17,670 bases of DNA from Tannerella sp. (GCA_031268395.1 JAIRXI010000322.1:1-17670); one strand, 5' to 3'. Numbered from the stretch's first letter, positions 7,245 to 16,262 are shown. The notes: a model not told the origin generated them from the letters alone. Numbers and translations are program-made.

Positions 7245-7268
7245 ATTATATCTGTTGCATAAGGGATA

Positions 7269-7922
7269 CTATCCGGTAACAAGCCCGTCGCGCAGGTGAA
7301 TGATCCGGTCGGTTTTCGCGGCCAGACTCTCATCGTGCGTAACAATAATGAAGGTCTGCCCCATCTGATTGCGCAGGTCGAAAAACAGCGTATGCAGTTC
7401 CTCCCTGTTTTGCGTGTCCAAGCTGCCCGAAGGTTCGTCGGCCAGGATGACAGACGGGCGGTTGATCAACGCCCGTGCAACAGCTACACGCTGTTTCTCC
7501 CCGCCGGACAGTTCCGTCGGCTTGTGTTTCATCCGGTCGGTCAATTTCAGGAAATCCAGCAGTTCCCTGGCCTTTTTCCCGGCGATGGCGAACTTTTCGC
7601 GGCTGATCAGTGCCGGAATCATCACGTTTTCTTCCGCCGTGAACTCCGGCAGGAGCTGATGAAACTGGAAGACAAACCCGATATGGCGATTCCGGAACGT
7701 CGAGAGTTCCCGTCCGGTCAGGCGGAACGGGTCGACCCCGTCAATGACCACGCGACCTTCGTCCGGTTTGTCCAACGTTCCCAGTATTTGCAGCAGGGTC
7801 GTTTTGCCGGCGCCACTCGGCCCCACGATCGCCACAATCTCGCCATTATTTACCTGCAAATCAATACCCTTAAGGATTTGCAGCCTGTCAAAACTTTTCG
7901 TTATGTGTATTGCCTGTATCAT
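7269..7922 (-). CDS. lolD: LolD-like ABC transporter ATP-binding protein
   Basis: This is a 217-residue ABC ATPase with all motifs intact: Walker A GPSGAGKT (34-41), Q-loop Gln86, signature LSGGEKQR (138-145), Walker B VILADEP (158-164) with catalytic Glu163, and switch His196. The overall sequence fits the LolD/MacB/FtsE subfamily ([25 protein letters not shown]). LolD drives the LolCE permease, which extracts outer-membrane lipoproteins from the inner membrane. No permease gene lies next to it here; in Bacteroidota lolD is commonly separate from its permease. The HhH protein gene follows after 24 bases, and a response regulator is divergent upstream. The assignment to Lol rather than a MacB-like exporter is likely but not certain. 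Confidence 0.82.
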   Translation of the reverse strand: MIQAIHITKSFDRLQILKGIDLQVNNGEIVAIVGPSGAGKTTLLQILGTLDKPDEGRVVIDGVDPFRLTGRELSTFRNRHIGFVFQFHQLLPEFTAEENVMIPALISREKFAIAGKKARELLDFLKLTDRMKHKPTELSGGEKQRVAVARALINRPSVILADEPSGSLDTQNREELHTLFFDLRNQMGQTFIIVTHDESLAAKTDRIIHLRDGLVTG

Positions 7923-8027
7923 AAAATAATCGTTTTCCTCAAAAAAGAGCGAACGAAATTAGTAAGAATTTTAGGATTTACAAAGGATAAATCAATTTTA
8001 TTGCACGGATAAATGAAAAAAAAATTG

Positions 8028-8035
8028 CACCTTTG
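8028..8035 (+). promoter_or_regulatory. Near-consensus -7 element before the response regulator
   Basis: CACCTTTG differs from TAnnTTTG at one fixed position (C for T). If used, transcription would start near 8042, almost at the ATG at 8047. The TTG at 8068 then becomes a plausible start, since it would put the protein's first beta strand (KKILIMADNQ) right at the N-terminus. Confidence 0.35.
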
Positions 8036-8046
8036 CATATCCAAAT

Positions 8047-8715
8047 ATGCATGAGATCGTGAATAGTTTGAAGAAAATTCTAATAATGGCAGATAACCAG
8101 CCGATTACGGCTACAGGTATCATATCTCTCTGGAAGGGTATTTATTCGGAGAGCGAGGTTCTTGTTGCGAAAGACAAGAAAGAACTTCTGGCGTTGCTTG
8201 GGAAATGTCCCCTGGCACTGGTAGTACTTGACTACACACTGTTCGACATGCCGGGCCTGGAGACCTTGCTGATTATCGGGCTGCGCTTTCCACAGGTGCG
8301 CTGGATGCTTTTCAGCGACGACCTGAGCGAAGCCTTCCTGCATCGGATCGTGCTGGAAAAACAGTTCAGCGTGGTGCTGAAAGACGCTTCAGTAGAAGAA
8401 ATCAAGCAGGCGCTTCAACAAAGTTATTCTCTGAGCAAAAAGCAATTCCTCTGTGAACGGGTGAAGACTATCCTGAGCGGCCGGAAGGATGCGCTCGACA
8501 AACTGTCGCTGACCGCGACGGAAAAGGAAATCCTGAAAGCGATTGCGCAGGGCAAAACAAGTCAGATGATTGCCGACGAACGCTGTTCAAGCATTCACAC
8601 CATTTCCACGCATCGCAAGAATATCTTCCGCAAAATCGGCGTCAACAACCTGCTCGAAGCAACGAAATACGCCGCCCAGATCGGGATTGTCGACATGTCT
8701 GAGTATTACATTTAG
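8047..8715 (+). CDS. LuxR-family response regulator transcription factor
   Basis: The 222-residue protein joins a receiver domain (about 9-125) to a LuxR-type helix-turn-helix (about 153-215). In the receiver, the likely phosphate acceptor is Asp62 (VVLDYTLFD), the conserved Lys is Lys112 (VVLKDAS), and only one acidic residue (Asp16) marks the usual acidic pair. The output domain has LTATEKEILKAIAQGKTSQMIADE and HTISTHRKNIFRKIGVNN, classic GerE/LuxR signatures. No histidine kinase is adjacent, so it is an orphan here. The weak acidic pocket leaves open whether it is phosphorylated. The ATG at 8047 is used as the start; TTG at 8068 is an alternative. Target genes are unknown; lolD is divergent, 124 bases away. 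Confidence 0.85.
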   Translation: MHEIVNSLKKILIMADNQPITATGIISLWKGIYSESEVLVAKDKKELLALLGKCPLALVVLDYTLFDMPGLETLLIIGLRFPQVRWMLFSDDLSEAFLHRIVLEKQFSVVLKDASVEEIKQALQQSYSLSKKQFLCERVKTILSGRKDALDKLSLTATEKEILKAIAQGKTSQMIADERCSSIHTISTHRKNIFRKIGVNNLLEATKYAAQIGIVDMSEYYI

Positions 8716-8975
8716 ACGGCTGTGTTGCACGGAGGGATTGTGCTCCGCAGCAGACAGGCGCCCGGTACTTCCGGCCCTGCGGCAATCCGCCAAATCAAGG
8801 CCGTCTCTACCGGAAGACTGATCCTTGACCTTCATGAAACACGGAGGTCGAACGGAAAGAGACAGTGCGAAAATGAGTGTGTGAGTAAAAAGGAAAAAGG
8901 CTATCTGTTTATAGCCGTAACCAAAAAAACAGATCATATAACCTTCTCTATAGGAGCAAAGGTGCAGGCTTGGTA
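8716..8975. other. Non-coding stretch after the response regulator
   Basis: There is no supported gene here. Two small hairpins are visible, CGGAG/CTCCG at 8730-8747 and GGCTAT/ATAGCC at 8899-8916; neither is followed by a T-run on the plus strand. With the transposase remnant next to it, the stretch probably includes insertion debris. Confidence 0.45.
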
Positions 8976-9269
8976 CTAATACCAACCCGCTATCATAAAG
9001 CCGTTAATATTCAATGAAACCCGGTTACGGATTTGACAATTCATGTCATAACCGCCCTTTTGATATGAATAATACCATATTATCCTGCCCTGAAAGATGA
9101 AATACTTCATCGCTGTCTTGAAGCAGGCACATTCAAGCGGAGAAAAGTCAATCAGGGCATTGTTCCGGTGCAGGGGAATGATATACGATAACTTTTCCCG
9201 CTCCATCAGGGCTATATTGCTGCTGCTGAAAAAGCCCCTGTCAGCAATGAATACTACCCCGCCATTCGC
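8976..9269 (-). pseudogene. Decayed IS4/IS1634-type transposase fragment
   Basis: Translated on the minus strand from 9269, the frame reads VVFIADRGFFSSSNIALM and then YIIPLHRNNALIDF, GRIIWYYSYQK. This is the middle of an IS4/IS1634-superfamily DDE transposase, with Asp of IADRGF as the second catalytic residue. A stop codon (9272-9270) lies just upstream, and a piece that may belong to the preceding part (VFYITDVKPMS) is in another frame at about 9330-9298, so there is probably a frameshift. The beginning and the third acidic motif are missing, and the last 20 or so residues no longer look like transposase. No terminal inverted repeats were found. It is a non-functional remnant. Confidence 0.7.
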
Positions 9270-9396
9270 TTATACACAGCGACATGGGTTTCACATCGGT
9301 GATATAGAAAACAGTTTCCTGAAGCACTTGTTTCCATCGCACTTGTGACTTAATTGCCCCGGCAGTGAGCCAGACCGACAGAAAAATACGTTCCGG

Positions 9397-10014
9397 TCAC
9401 CTTCCTGAAGGGCGGTGGCTGCGGTCGCGTTCTTTATTCTTGTCCGGTTTGCTGCTTTTGCCGTCTTGCCCGGAGCGCGTCTGGTTCGAGGGCGGTTTGT
9501 CGTAACTCCGGTCGCGACGATCGTCGCGATAATGACTGCCGTCGTGTTTGTCTTCGCGACCGCGTTCGGGCGACACCCAGGCGCGGGTATTGCTCCGGGC
9601 CTTGTCGTAACGGCGTTCCCTGGCCTGTCGGATCGCCACCTGCGAACGATCGTGACGGAAACGGGCATAGTCACGCCGGTGTAGCCGGTTGTGAATCCAC
9701 GGATCCGGATCATGGTTCAAAACCACTTTGTACATCCGGTACAGATCGTACTTGCGATAACTCAATGGCAAATAATAACTTGATACCCAGCGCCTGCCGT
9801 CCAGACAGTAAAACAGCGTGCGGTTGACGTCAAAGTAGATATTCAGTTCCGGAAAATAATAGAACGCGGCGTAATCGTAGCCGCTCGGACCCCATGCCGG
9901 CTGCCGGTCGATATTGATGTCGACGTGAACGGAAACCGCCTGCGCTTGTGCTTTGCCGGCATAAAACAGGCCAATTGCCAGCGCCAAACCTGAAATAACA
10001 ACGAATCTTTTCAT
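9397..10014 (-). CDS. Secreted protein with a charged, low-complexity tail
   Basis: The 205-residue product begins with a clear signal peptide (MKRFVVISGLALAIGLFYAG, likely cut after AQAQ near residue 25), and there is no lipobox cysteine. The mature part opens with a Tyr/Phe-rich domain (WGPSGYDYAAFYYFPELNIY, about 42-61; then LFYCLDGRRW and YDLYRMYKVVLNHDPDPW) that I associate with uncharacterised exported proteins of Bacteroidota. From about residue 110 on it is Arg/Asp/Ser/Lys-rich and probably disordered, ending SHRPSGR. It should act in the periplasm or at the cell surface; function unknown. A promoter-like -7 box lies about 90 bases upstream, divergent from gltB. Confidence 0.75.
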   Translation of the reverse strand: MKRFVVISGLALAIGLFYAGKAQAQAVSVHVDINIDRQPAWGPSGYDYAAFYYFPELNIYFDVNRTLFYCLDGRRWVSSYYLPLSYRKYDLYRMYKVVLNHDPDPWIHNRLHRRDYARFRHDRSQVAIRQARERRYDKARSNTRAWVSPERGREDKHDGSHYRDDRRDRSYDKPPSNQTRSGQDGKSSKPDKNKERDRSHRPSGR

Positions 10015-10103
10015 GACTTTTACTCTTAAAACATTAATAGTACATACCTTTTTTCTTCCTTAGGCTCTTAGACGGAAGGAAGTGCGCCAGGTTTATTCGA
10101 GTG

Positions 10104-10111
10104 CAAAAATA
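10104..10111 (-). promoter_or_regulatory. -7 element for the secreted-protein gene
   Basis: The minus strand reads TATTTTTG followed by C, an exact TAnnTTTG match, placing the start near 10097 with a leader of about 80 bases. No clear TTTG is found 19-21 bases upstream. Confidence 0.45.
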
Positions 10112-10174
10112 ATACGATTCTTCCAAATAGGATAAAAGAACAATGTTTTCACATCATATTTGAAGTATAATAGC

Positions 10175-10182
10175 TATATTTG
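10175..10182 (+). promoter_or_regulatory. -7 element for gltB
   Basis: TATATTTG followed by C is an exact TAnnTTTG match. The predicted start near 10189 leaves a leader of about 47 bases to the ATG at 10236 and argues against the upstream in-frame TTG at 10191 as start codon. The -33 region is not consensus (TTCACATC lies there), which would fit an activator-dependent promoter. Confidence 0.5.
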
Positions 10183-10235
10183 CAGCCATATTGATAAGAA
10201 AAGAGGCTGTTAATCGGCATAACGTCAACAAAAGA

Positions 10236-13200
10236 ATGGACAGAACAGAACATTTAAACAACGCAAAAGGGTTATATAATGCAGTTTATGAACACGACGC
10301 CTGCGGTGTAGGCATGCTGGTTCACATCCGCGGAGAGAAATCACACGAGATTGTGGAGTCTGCGCTGAAGGTGCTTGAAAACCTGCGGCATCGCGGCGCC
10401 GAAGGCGCGGACAACAAGACGGGTGACGGCGCCGGAATCATGGTACAGATACCTCATGAATTTATTTTGCTGCAGGGCATCCCCGTTCCGGTAAAGGGAA
10501 AATACGGCACGGGACTGGTTTTTTTCCCCAAAGACCCGGCACAGCGGGCGGAAATGCTTCAAATCATGAAGGAAGAAATTGAAAGGGAAGGACTTTCTCT
10601 CATGCACATCCGTCAGGTGCCGACACAGCCGGATATTTTGGGATCCGACGCACGGGCGGCCGAACCGGACATCAGGCAGATCTTTGTGACCGGATGCAGC
10701 GAACAGTCATTGCTGGAACTGAAACTGTACATCGTTCGCAAGCGCATGGAAAACAGAGTGGGAAAAAGCGCCCTGCCGGCAAAAGGGGATTTTTATGTCG
10801 TTTCGCTCTCTTCGCGCAACATCATATATAAAGGCATGTTGGAAACAATGCAGTTACGGCATTATTATCCCGACTTGGTAAACGATTACTTTACGAGCGG
10901 ACTGGCGCTGGTGCATTCGCGTTTCAGTACGAACACATTCCCGCGCTGGAGCCTGGCGCAGCCTTTCCGTCTGCTGGCGCACAACGGCGAAATTAACACG
11001 ATCCGCGGAAACCGCGGCTGGATGGAAGCGCGTGAAAGCGTGCTGAGGCTACCCTCGCTCGAACGTATTGAAGACATTTGCCCGATTATCCAGCCGAACA
11101 TGAGCGACAGCGCGTCGCTGGACAACGCGCTGGAATTTCTGGTCGCTTCGGGTATGAGCCTGCCCCACGCGATGGCGATGCTCATCCCCGAAAGTTTCAA
11201 CGACAAGAACCCGATTTCGGACGACCTGAAAGCCTTTTACGAGTATCACTCCATCCTGATGGAGCCGTGGGACGGCCCGGCGGCCCTGCTGTTCAGCGAC
11301 GGGCGCTATGCGGGCGGCATGCTCGACCGGAACGGACTGCGTCCGGCGCGTTACCTCATTACCCACGACGGCCTCATGGTCGTCTCCTCCGAAGTGGGCG
11401 TAATTGACCTGGAACCCGGGCGAATTAAGGAAAAAGGCCGGCTGCAGCCGGGAAAAATCATCCTGGTGGACACGCTGAAGGGGGAACTTTGTTATGACCC
11501 GCAACTCAAAAAGGAACTGGCAGAAGCCAAGCCGTACCATACCTGGCTAACCGTCAACCGTGTCGAACTGGACAAACTGAAGTCCGGCCGCCACATGGCA
11601 AGCAGCATCGACCGCTACGGGCAGCGACTTCGCCTTTTCGACTACAGTCGCGAAGAGGTGGAACGCATCCTGATACCGATGTGTACAAGCGGCGCCGAGC
11701 CGGTCGGTTCCATGGGGAACGATACGCCCCTGGCCATATTGTCCACCCGCCCACAGTTGCTGTACAACTATTTCCGCCAGCAATTCGCTCAGGTAACCAA
11801 TCCGCCGATCGACCCCATACGGGAAGAACTGGTGATGAGCCTGGCGGAATATATCGGCGCGGTGGGCGACAACATCCTCAGCCCCCATGCATCACACTGT
11901 AAAATGGTGCGCCTGCCCCATCCGATCCTGACCAATACCCAACTGGACATTTTGTGTAACATCCGCTATAAAGGATTTAAATCCGTCAAACTGTCGATGC
12001 TCTACAATGTGCAGGAAGGAAGCGAGGGGCTGGAACATGCACTGGACACGCTGTGCAGGCAGGCCGGACAATCCGTGTCCGACGGCGTGAATTACATCGT
12101 ACTGAGCGACCGGGATGCCAGTGAAGAACGGGCGCCCATCCCGTCGCTGCTGGCCGTGAGCGCGGTGCACCACTACCTGATTTCCGTACAGAAGCGCGTG
12201 CAAACCGCCCTGATTGTCGAAACCGGCGAACTGCGCGAAGTCATGCATGCCGCGTTGCTGCTGGGATATGGCGCCAGCGCATTGAATCCGTACATGGCCT
12301 TTGCCGTAATGGACGATCTGGTAAAGAAAAAGGAAATCCAGCTGGACTACGGCACGGCGGAAAAAAATTACATCAAGGCACTTTGCAAAGGACTGTTTAA
12401 GATCATCAGCAAGATGGGAATCAGTACCATCCGGAGCTATCGCGGCGCCAAACTGTTCGAAGCCATCGGACTGAGCAGGGAACTGTCCGCCAGGTATTTC
12501 GGCCATACAGGCAGCAATATGGGCGGGATTCGCCTGGAAGAAATCGCAAGCGATTCCAGACGGCTTCACGACCGCGCCTTCCACCGGCCACTGGAGAAAA
12601 TCATGCCCTACAACGGGATTCTCAGTTACCGGAAAGACGGCGAGAAACACGCCTGGAACCCGGAAAGCATCTCTACGCTGCAACTGGCCACACGGCTGGG
12701 CAGTTACCGGAAATTCAAGGAATATTCCCGGCTGGTGGACGAAAAGGAACAGGCCATTTTCCTGCGCGATTTCCTGACGTATAAAAAAGGAAAGCCCATT
12801 CCGGTGGAGCAGGTGGAGCCGGCAGGCGAAATCATGAAACGTTTTGTTACGGGCGCCATGAGCTACGGATCCATCAGCCAGGAAGCGCACGAGACCATTG
12901 CTCTGGCGCTGAATAAAATTCATGGGCGAAGCAACACGGGCGAAGGTGGCGAAGACCCCGAACGCTTCAAGCCGCGCGCCGACGGACTGTCGCTCCGTTC
13001 GGCCATCAAGCAGGTGGCCTCGGGACGGTTTGGCGTAACAACCGAATATCTGGTCAACGCCGACGAAATACAAATCAAGATCGCCCAGGGCGCAAAACCG
13101 GGCGAAGGCGGTCAGCTTCCCGGACACAAGGTGAATCAGATCATCGCCCGGACGCGACATTCCATACCGGGTATCTCGCTGATTTCCCCGCCGCCGCATC

Positions 13201-14750
13201 ACGATATTTACTCCATTGAAGATTTGGCGCAACTGATCTTTGACCTCAAAAACGTCAATCCGGACGCAGAAATCAGCGTCAAGCTCGTTTCGGAAAGCGG
13301 CGTGGGAACGATTGCCGCCGGCGTAGCCAAAGCCAAAGCCGACCGGATCATCATCTCCGGCGCCGAAGGAGGCACGGGAGCTTCCCCCCTCAGTTCCATC
13401 CGTTATGCGGGAACGACGCCCGAAATAGGCCTGTCGGAAACGCAGCAAATCCTGGTAATGAACGGGCTGCGCGGGCAGGTGCGCCTGCAGACCGATGGCC
13501 AGCTGAAAACGGGCCGGGACATCGTCAGGATGGCCCTGCTGGGCGCCGAAGAATTTGGTTTTGCCACCTCGGCGTTGATTGTCCTCGGATGCGTGATGAT
13601 GCGCAAGTGTCACATGAACACCTGTCCGGTGGGCATAGCCACGCAGGATGAAGTCCTGCGTAAACGCTTTTCCGGACGGCACGAATATCTGGTGAATTTC
13701 TTCACCTTCCTGGCCGAAGAGGTGCGCGAACACCTGGCCGAAATGGGCATTGCGAAACTGGACGACATCATCGGACGTACCGACCTGATTGAGCAGAAAC
13801 TGCCGGACGCCGCCGTCAAACACCGGCTACTGGACTTCTCCCGGCTGCTTTACTTTAACGATGCCGTGGAACGCACGTCGATTCGGCAGACCACGAAGCA
13901 ACATCATAAAATCATGGATGTAAAAGACCGTGAAATCCTGCGCGAAGCCGGAGAGGCCATCGAAAATCAAACCGGAATATCGCTGGAACATGCCATCGCC
14001 AATACCGACCGGGCTGTGGGCGCGATGCTGTCGGGCGTTATCGCCAGGCGATATGGAAACGCCGGGCTGCCCGACCATACGCTGAACGTATATTTCAAAG
14101 GCTCTGCCGGACAGAGTTTCGGCGCATTCCTGGCGCATGGCGTTCATTTCCGCCTCGAAGGCGAAGCCAACGATTACCTGGGCAAGGGACTGAGCGGAGG
14201 ATACATCAGCCTGGCGCCGCCGGAAGGGTCGTCTTTCGTAGCCGGAAACAATACGATTGCGGGGAATACCCTGTTATATGGCGCAACCGGCGGCGAAGTA
14301 TATATCTGCGGGCGAGCGGGCGAGCGGTTCGGCGTGCGCAACAGCGGCGCCATTGCCGTGGTGGAAGGCGTGGGCGACCACTGCTGCGAATACATGACCG
14401 GCGGACGGGTCGTCGTGCTTGGCGATACGGGCCGGAACTTTGCGGCCGGAATGAGCGGAGGCGTGGCGTATGTGTGGAACAGAAACGGCGACTTCGACTT
14501 TTACTGTAACATGGAAACGGTCGAACTTTCGCTGATCGAAGACAGCATTTCGCGCAGGGAACTGTATGACCTGATATGCAACCATCACCAGTATACCGGC
14601 AGTCTGCTGGCCGCCAAAATCATTGACAACTGGGACCGGTATGCGGACGAGTTCATTCAGGTGGTCCCCATCGAATACAAAAAGGTGATGCAGGAAGAAC
14701 AGATGAAGAAATTGCAGCGGAAAATCGCAGAGATGCAGCATGACTATTAA
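10236..14750 (+). CDS. gltB: Glutamate synthase, large subunit
   Basis: GltB, with GltD, converts glutamine and 2-oxoglutarate to two glutamates. From the ATG at 10236 the protein has 1504 residues, normal for the family. An in-frame TTG at 10191 would add 15 residues but falls at the predicted transcription start. HDACGVGML places the amidotransferase nucleophile at Cys23 after a short propeptide that should be removed. RFSTNTFPRW, LLAHNGEINTIRGN and MSDSASLDN are further glutaminase hallmarks. The FMN synthase domain (about 830-1200) has GEGGEDPERF, QGAKPGEGGQLPG and EGGTGASPLSS. The [3Fe-4S] ligands are Cys1119, Cys1125 and Cys1130 (CVMMRKCHMNTC). A GXGXG structural domain closes the protein (AGNTLLYGATGGEVYICGRAGERF). 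No damage is seen. It leads the gltB-gltD-asnB cluster. Confidence 0.96.
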   Translation: MDRTEHLNNAKGLYNAVYEHDACGVGMLVHIRGEKSHEIVESALKVLENLRHRGAEGADNKTGDGAGIMVQIPHEFILLQGIPVPVKGKYGTGLVFFPKDPAQRAEMLQIMKEEIEREGLSLMHIRQVPTQPDILGSDARAAEPDIRQIFVTGCSEQSLLELKLYIVRKRMENRVGKSALPAKGDFYVVSLSSRNIIYKGMLETMQLRHYYPDLVNDYFTSGLALVHSRFSTNTFPRWSLAQPFRLLAHNGEINTIRGNRGWMEARESVLRLPSLERIEDICPIIQPNMSDSASLDNALEFLVASGMSLPHAMAMLIPESFNDKNPISDDLKAFYEYHSILMEPWDGPAALLFSDGRYAGGMLDRNGLRPARYLITHDGLMVVSSEVGVIDLEPGRIKEKGRLQPGKIILVDTLKGELCYDPQLKKELAEAKPYHTWLTVNRVELDKLKSGRHMASSIDRYGQRLRLFDYSREEVERILIPMCTSGAEPVGSMGNDTPLAILSTRPQLLYNYFRQQFAQVTNPPIDPIREELVMSLAEYIGAVGDNILSPHASHCKMVRLPHPILTNTQLDILCNIRYKGFKSVKLSMLYNVQEGSEGLEHALDTLCRQAGQSVSDGVNYIVLSDRDASEERAPIPSLLAVSAVHHYLISVQKRVQTALIVETGELREVMHAALLLGYGASALNPYMAFAVMDDLVKKKEIQLDYGTAEKNYIKALCKGLFKIISKMGISTIRSYRGAKLFEAIGLSRELSARYFGHTGSNMGGIRLEEIASDSRRLHDRAFHRPLEKIMPYNGILSYRKDGEKHAWNPESISTLQLATRLGSYRKFKEYSRLVDEKEQAIFLRDFLTYKKGKPIPVEQVEPAGEIMKRFVTGAMSYGSISQEAHETIALALNKIHGRSNTGEGGEDPERFKPRADGLSLRSAIKQVASGRFGVTTEYLVNADEIQIKIAQGAKPGEGGQLPGHKVNQIIARTRHSIPGISLISPPPHHDIYSIEDLAQLIFDLKNVNPDAEISVKLVSESGVGTIAAGVAKAKADRIIISGAEGGTGASPLSSIRYAGTTPEIGLSETQQILVMNGLRGQVRLQTDGQLKTGRDIVRMALLGAEEFGFATSALIVLGCVMMRKCHMNTCPVGIATQDEVLRKRFSGRHEYLVNFFTFLAEEVREHLAEMGIAKLDDIIGRTDLIEQKLPDAAVKHRLLDFSRLLYFNDAVERTSIRQTTKQHHKIMDVKDREILREAGEAIENQTGISLEHAIANTDRAVGAMLSGVIARRYGNAGLPDHTLNVYFKGSAGQSFGAFLAHGVHFRLEGEANDYLGKGLSGGYISLAPPEGSSFVAGNNTIAGNTLLYGATGGEVYICGRAGERFGVRNSGAIAVVEGVGDHCCEYMTGGRVVVLGDTGRNFAAGMSGGVAYVWNRNGDFDFYCNMETVELSLIEDSISRRELYDLICNHHQYTGSLLAAKIIDNWDRYADEFIQVVPIEYKKVMQEEQMKKLQRKIAEMQHDY

Positions 14751-14843
14751 ACCTGACAGCGAAAACAATGAGACATTCAGGACACCTGCAACGGCTTGAC
14801 GCAGCAGACAATCTAACAGACAGACGATATAACAGATAAGAAG

Positions 14844-16262
14844 ATGGGAAATCCGAAAGCATTTTTGACCGTACCCAGGCGGGAGGCGGGATACCGTCCC
14901 GTCGAAGACCGAATCAGCGATTTCGGCGAAGTGGAACAGACGCTCAACAGCAGCGACCGCCGCACGCAGGCTTCGCGCTGCATGGACTGCGGCGTCCCGT
15001 TCTGTCACTGGGCCTGTCCGCTCGGCAACAAGCAGCCGGAATGGCAGGACAAACTCTATCGCGGGCAGTGGGAAGAGGCTTATTATATTTTGGAGCAGAC
15101 ATGCGACTTTCCGGAGTTTACCGGGCGCATCTGTCCGGCGCTCTGCGAGAAAAGCTGTGTACTGTCGCTCAGTATCCACGAACCCGTGACGATTCGCGAA
15201 AACGAAGTCGCGATTGCTGAAATGGCCTTTCGCGAAGGATTCATCCATCCGGTACAGCCCGTGCGCAACGGCAAGAAAGTGGCCGTTGTCGGGAGCGGCC
15301 CCGCGGGGCTGACCGTGGCCAACCGGCTGAACCGGAAAGGCTATGAAGTGACGGTTTTTGAAAAGGATGAATTTGTCGGCGGACTGCTCCGCTACGGCAT
15401 TCCCGGTTTCAAACTGGGAAAGAAAATCATCGACCGCCGCATCCGCCTGATGGAAGCGGAAGGCATCCGGTTTAAACCGAACACGGACGTCGGGCGCGAC
15501 CTGCCGGCCGGCGAACTGGTCGATTCATTCGACGCCGTCTGCATCGCCATCGGCAGCGAAACGCCGCGCGACCTGCCGGTAGAAGGGCGCGACCTGCAAG
15601 GCGTTCACTTCGCCATGGAACTGCTGGCCCGGCAAAACCGGATCCTGCAGGAAATCGAAATCCCGAAACAGGAACGGATCAGCGCCAAAGGCAAAAACGT
15701 GCTGGTCATCGGCGGCGGCGATACGGGCAGCGACTGCGTCGGCACGGCCAACCGTCACGGCGCCGCCTCCGTCACGCAGATCGAAATCCTCCCGCAGCCG
15801 CCGGCCGGCGCCAACCCGGATACCCCCTGGCCCGCCTGGCCGCAGATCCTCAGGACAAGCAGCAGCCACGAAGAAGGCTGTACGCGCCGCTGGAATCTGA
15901 TGACCAACAGGTTTGTCGGCGAAAACGGCATCCTGAAGGGCGTCGAAATCGAGGAAGTCGAATGGATCTCCCGGGGCGGCGACCGGCCGGTCATGCAACC
16001 GACCGGCAGAAAGGAAACGCTGGATGCCGATCTGGTCTTTCTTTCCATGGGCTTTGTACACCCCGTGCAGGACGGCCTCCTCCGGGAACTGTCGCTTGCC
16101 ACAGACGAACGCAAAAACATAGCCGTCGATGGCAACAACCGTACCTCCTGCGCGAAAGTGTTTGCCTGCGGCGATGCCGTTTCCGGCGCCAGTCTGGTCG
16201 TCCGCGCCATGGCCTCCGGACGCGGCACGGCCGAATCCGTCGACCGCTTCCTGAAAGAATGA
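14844..16262 (+). CDS. gltD: Glutamate synthase, small subunit
   Basis: GltD oxidises NAD(P)H and feeds electrons via FAD and iron-sulfur clusters to GltB. The 472-residue protein has its cluster-binding cysteines at the N-terminus (Cys46, 49, 54, 58 in CMDCGVPFCHWAC; Cys97, 101, 105 in CPALCEKSC). The FAD motif GSGPAG is at 150-155, followed by the acidic strand end VFEKDEFVGGLLRYGIPGFK. The NAD(P)-binding motif is GGGDTG at 290-295, and near the C-terminus VFACGDAVSGASLVV closes the FAD site. It starts 93 bases after gltB with a purine-rich AAGAAG before the ATG. No terminator is visible in the gap, so cotranscription with gltB is likely. Length is normal for the family. Confidence 0.95.
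   Translation: MGNPKAFLTVPRREAGYRPVEDRISDFGEVEQTLNSSDRRTQASRCMDCGVPFCHWACPLGNKQPEWQDKLYRGQWEEAYYILEQTCDFPEFTGRICPALCEKSCVLSLSIHEPVTIRENEVAIAEMAFREGFIHPVQPVRNGKKVAVVGSGPAGLTVANRLNRKGYEVTVFEKDEFVGGLLRYGIPGFKLGKKIIDRRIRLMEAEGIRFKPNTDVGRDLPAGELVDSFDAVCIAIGSETPRDLPVEGRDLQGVHFAMELLARQNRILQEIEIPKQERISAKGKNVLVIGGGDTGSDCVGTANRHGAASVTQIEILPQPPAGANPDTPWPAWPQILRTSSSHEEGCTRRWNLMTNRFVGENGILKGVEIEEVEWISRGGDRPVMQPTGRKETLDADLVFLSMGFVHPVQDGLLRELSLATDERKNIAVDGNNRTSCAKVFACGDAVSGASLVVRAMASGRGTAESVDRFLKE

Noticed and set aside
7296..8012. 238-codon plus-strand open frame over lolD
   Set aside because: It is antisense to an ABC ATPase with every motif intact; its own translation shows no domain.
8899..8916. GGCTAT/ATAGCC hairpin as a terminator for the response regulator
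   Set aside because: It lies almost 200 bases after the stop, has a six-pair stem, and is not followed by a T-run on the coding strand.
10191..10235. Upstream TTG start for gltB
   Set aside because: It coincides with the predicted transcription start, and the 15 added residues would lengthen the propeptide before the catalytic Cys without family support; the ATG at 10236 is preferred.
11892..13823. 643-codon open frame antisense to gltB
   Set aside because: It lies wholly opposite a strongly conserved gene, its translation is rich in His, Gln, Arg and Phe as expected from the complement of GC-biased codons, and no motif is recognisable.
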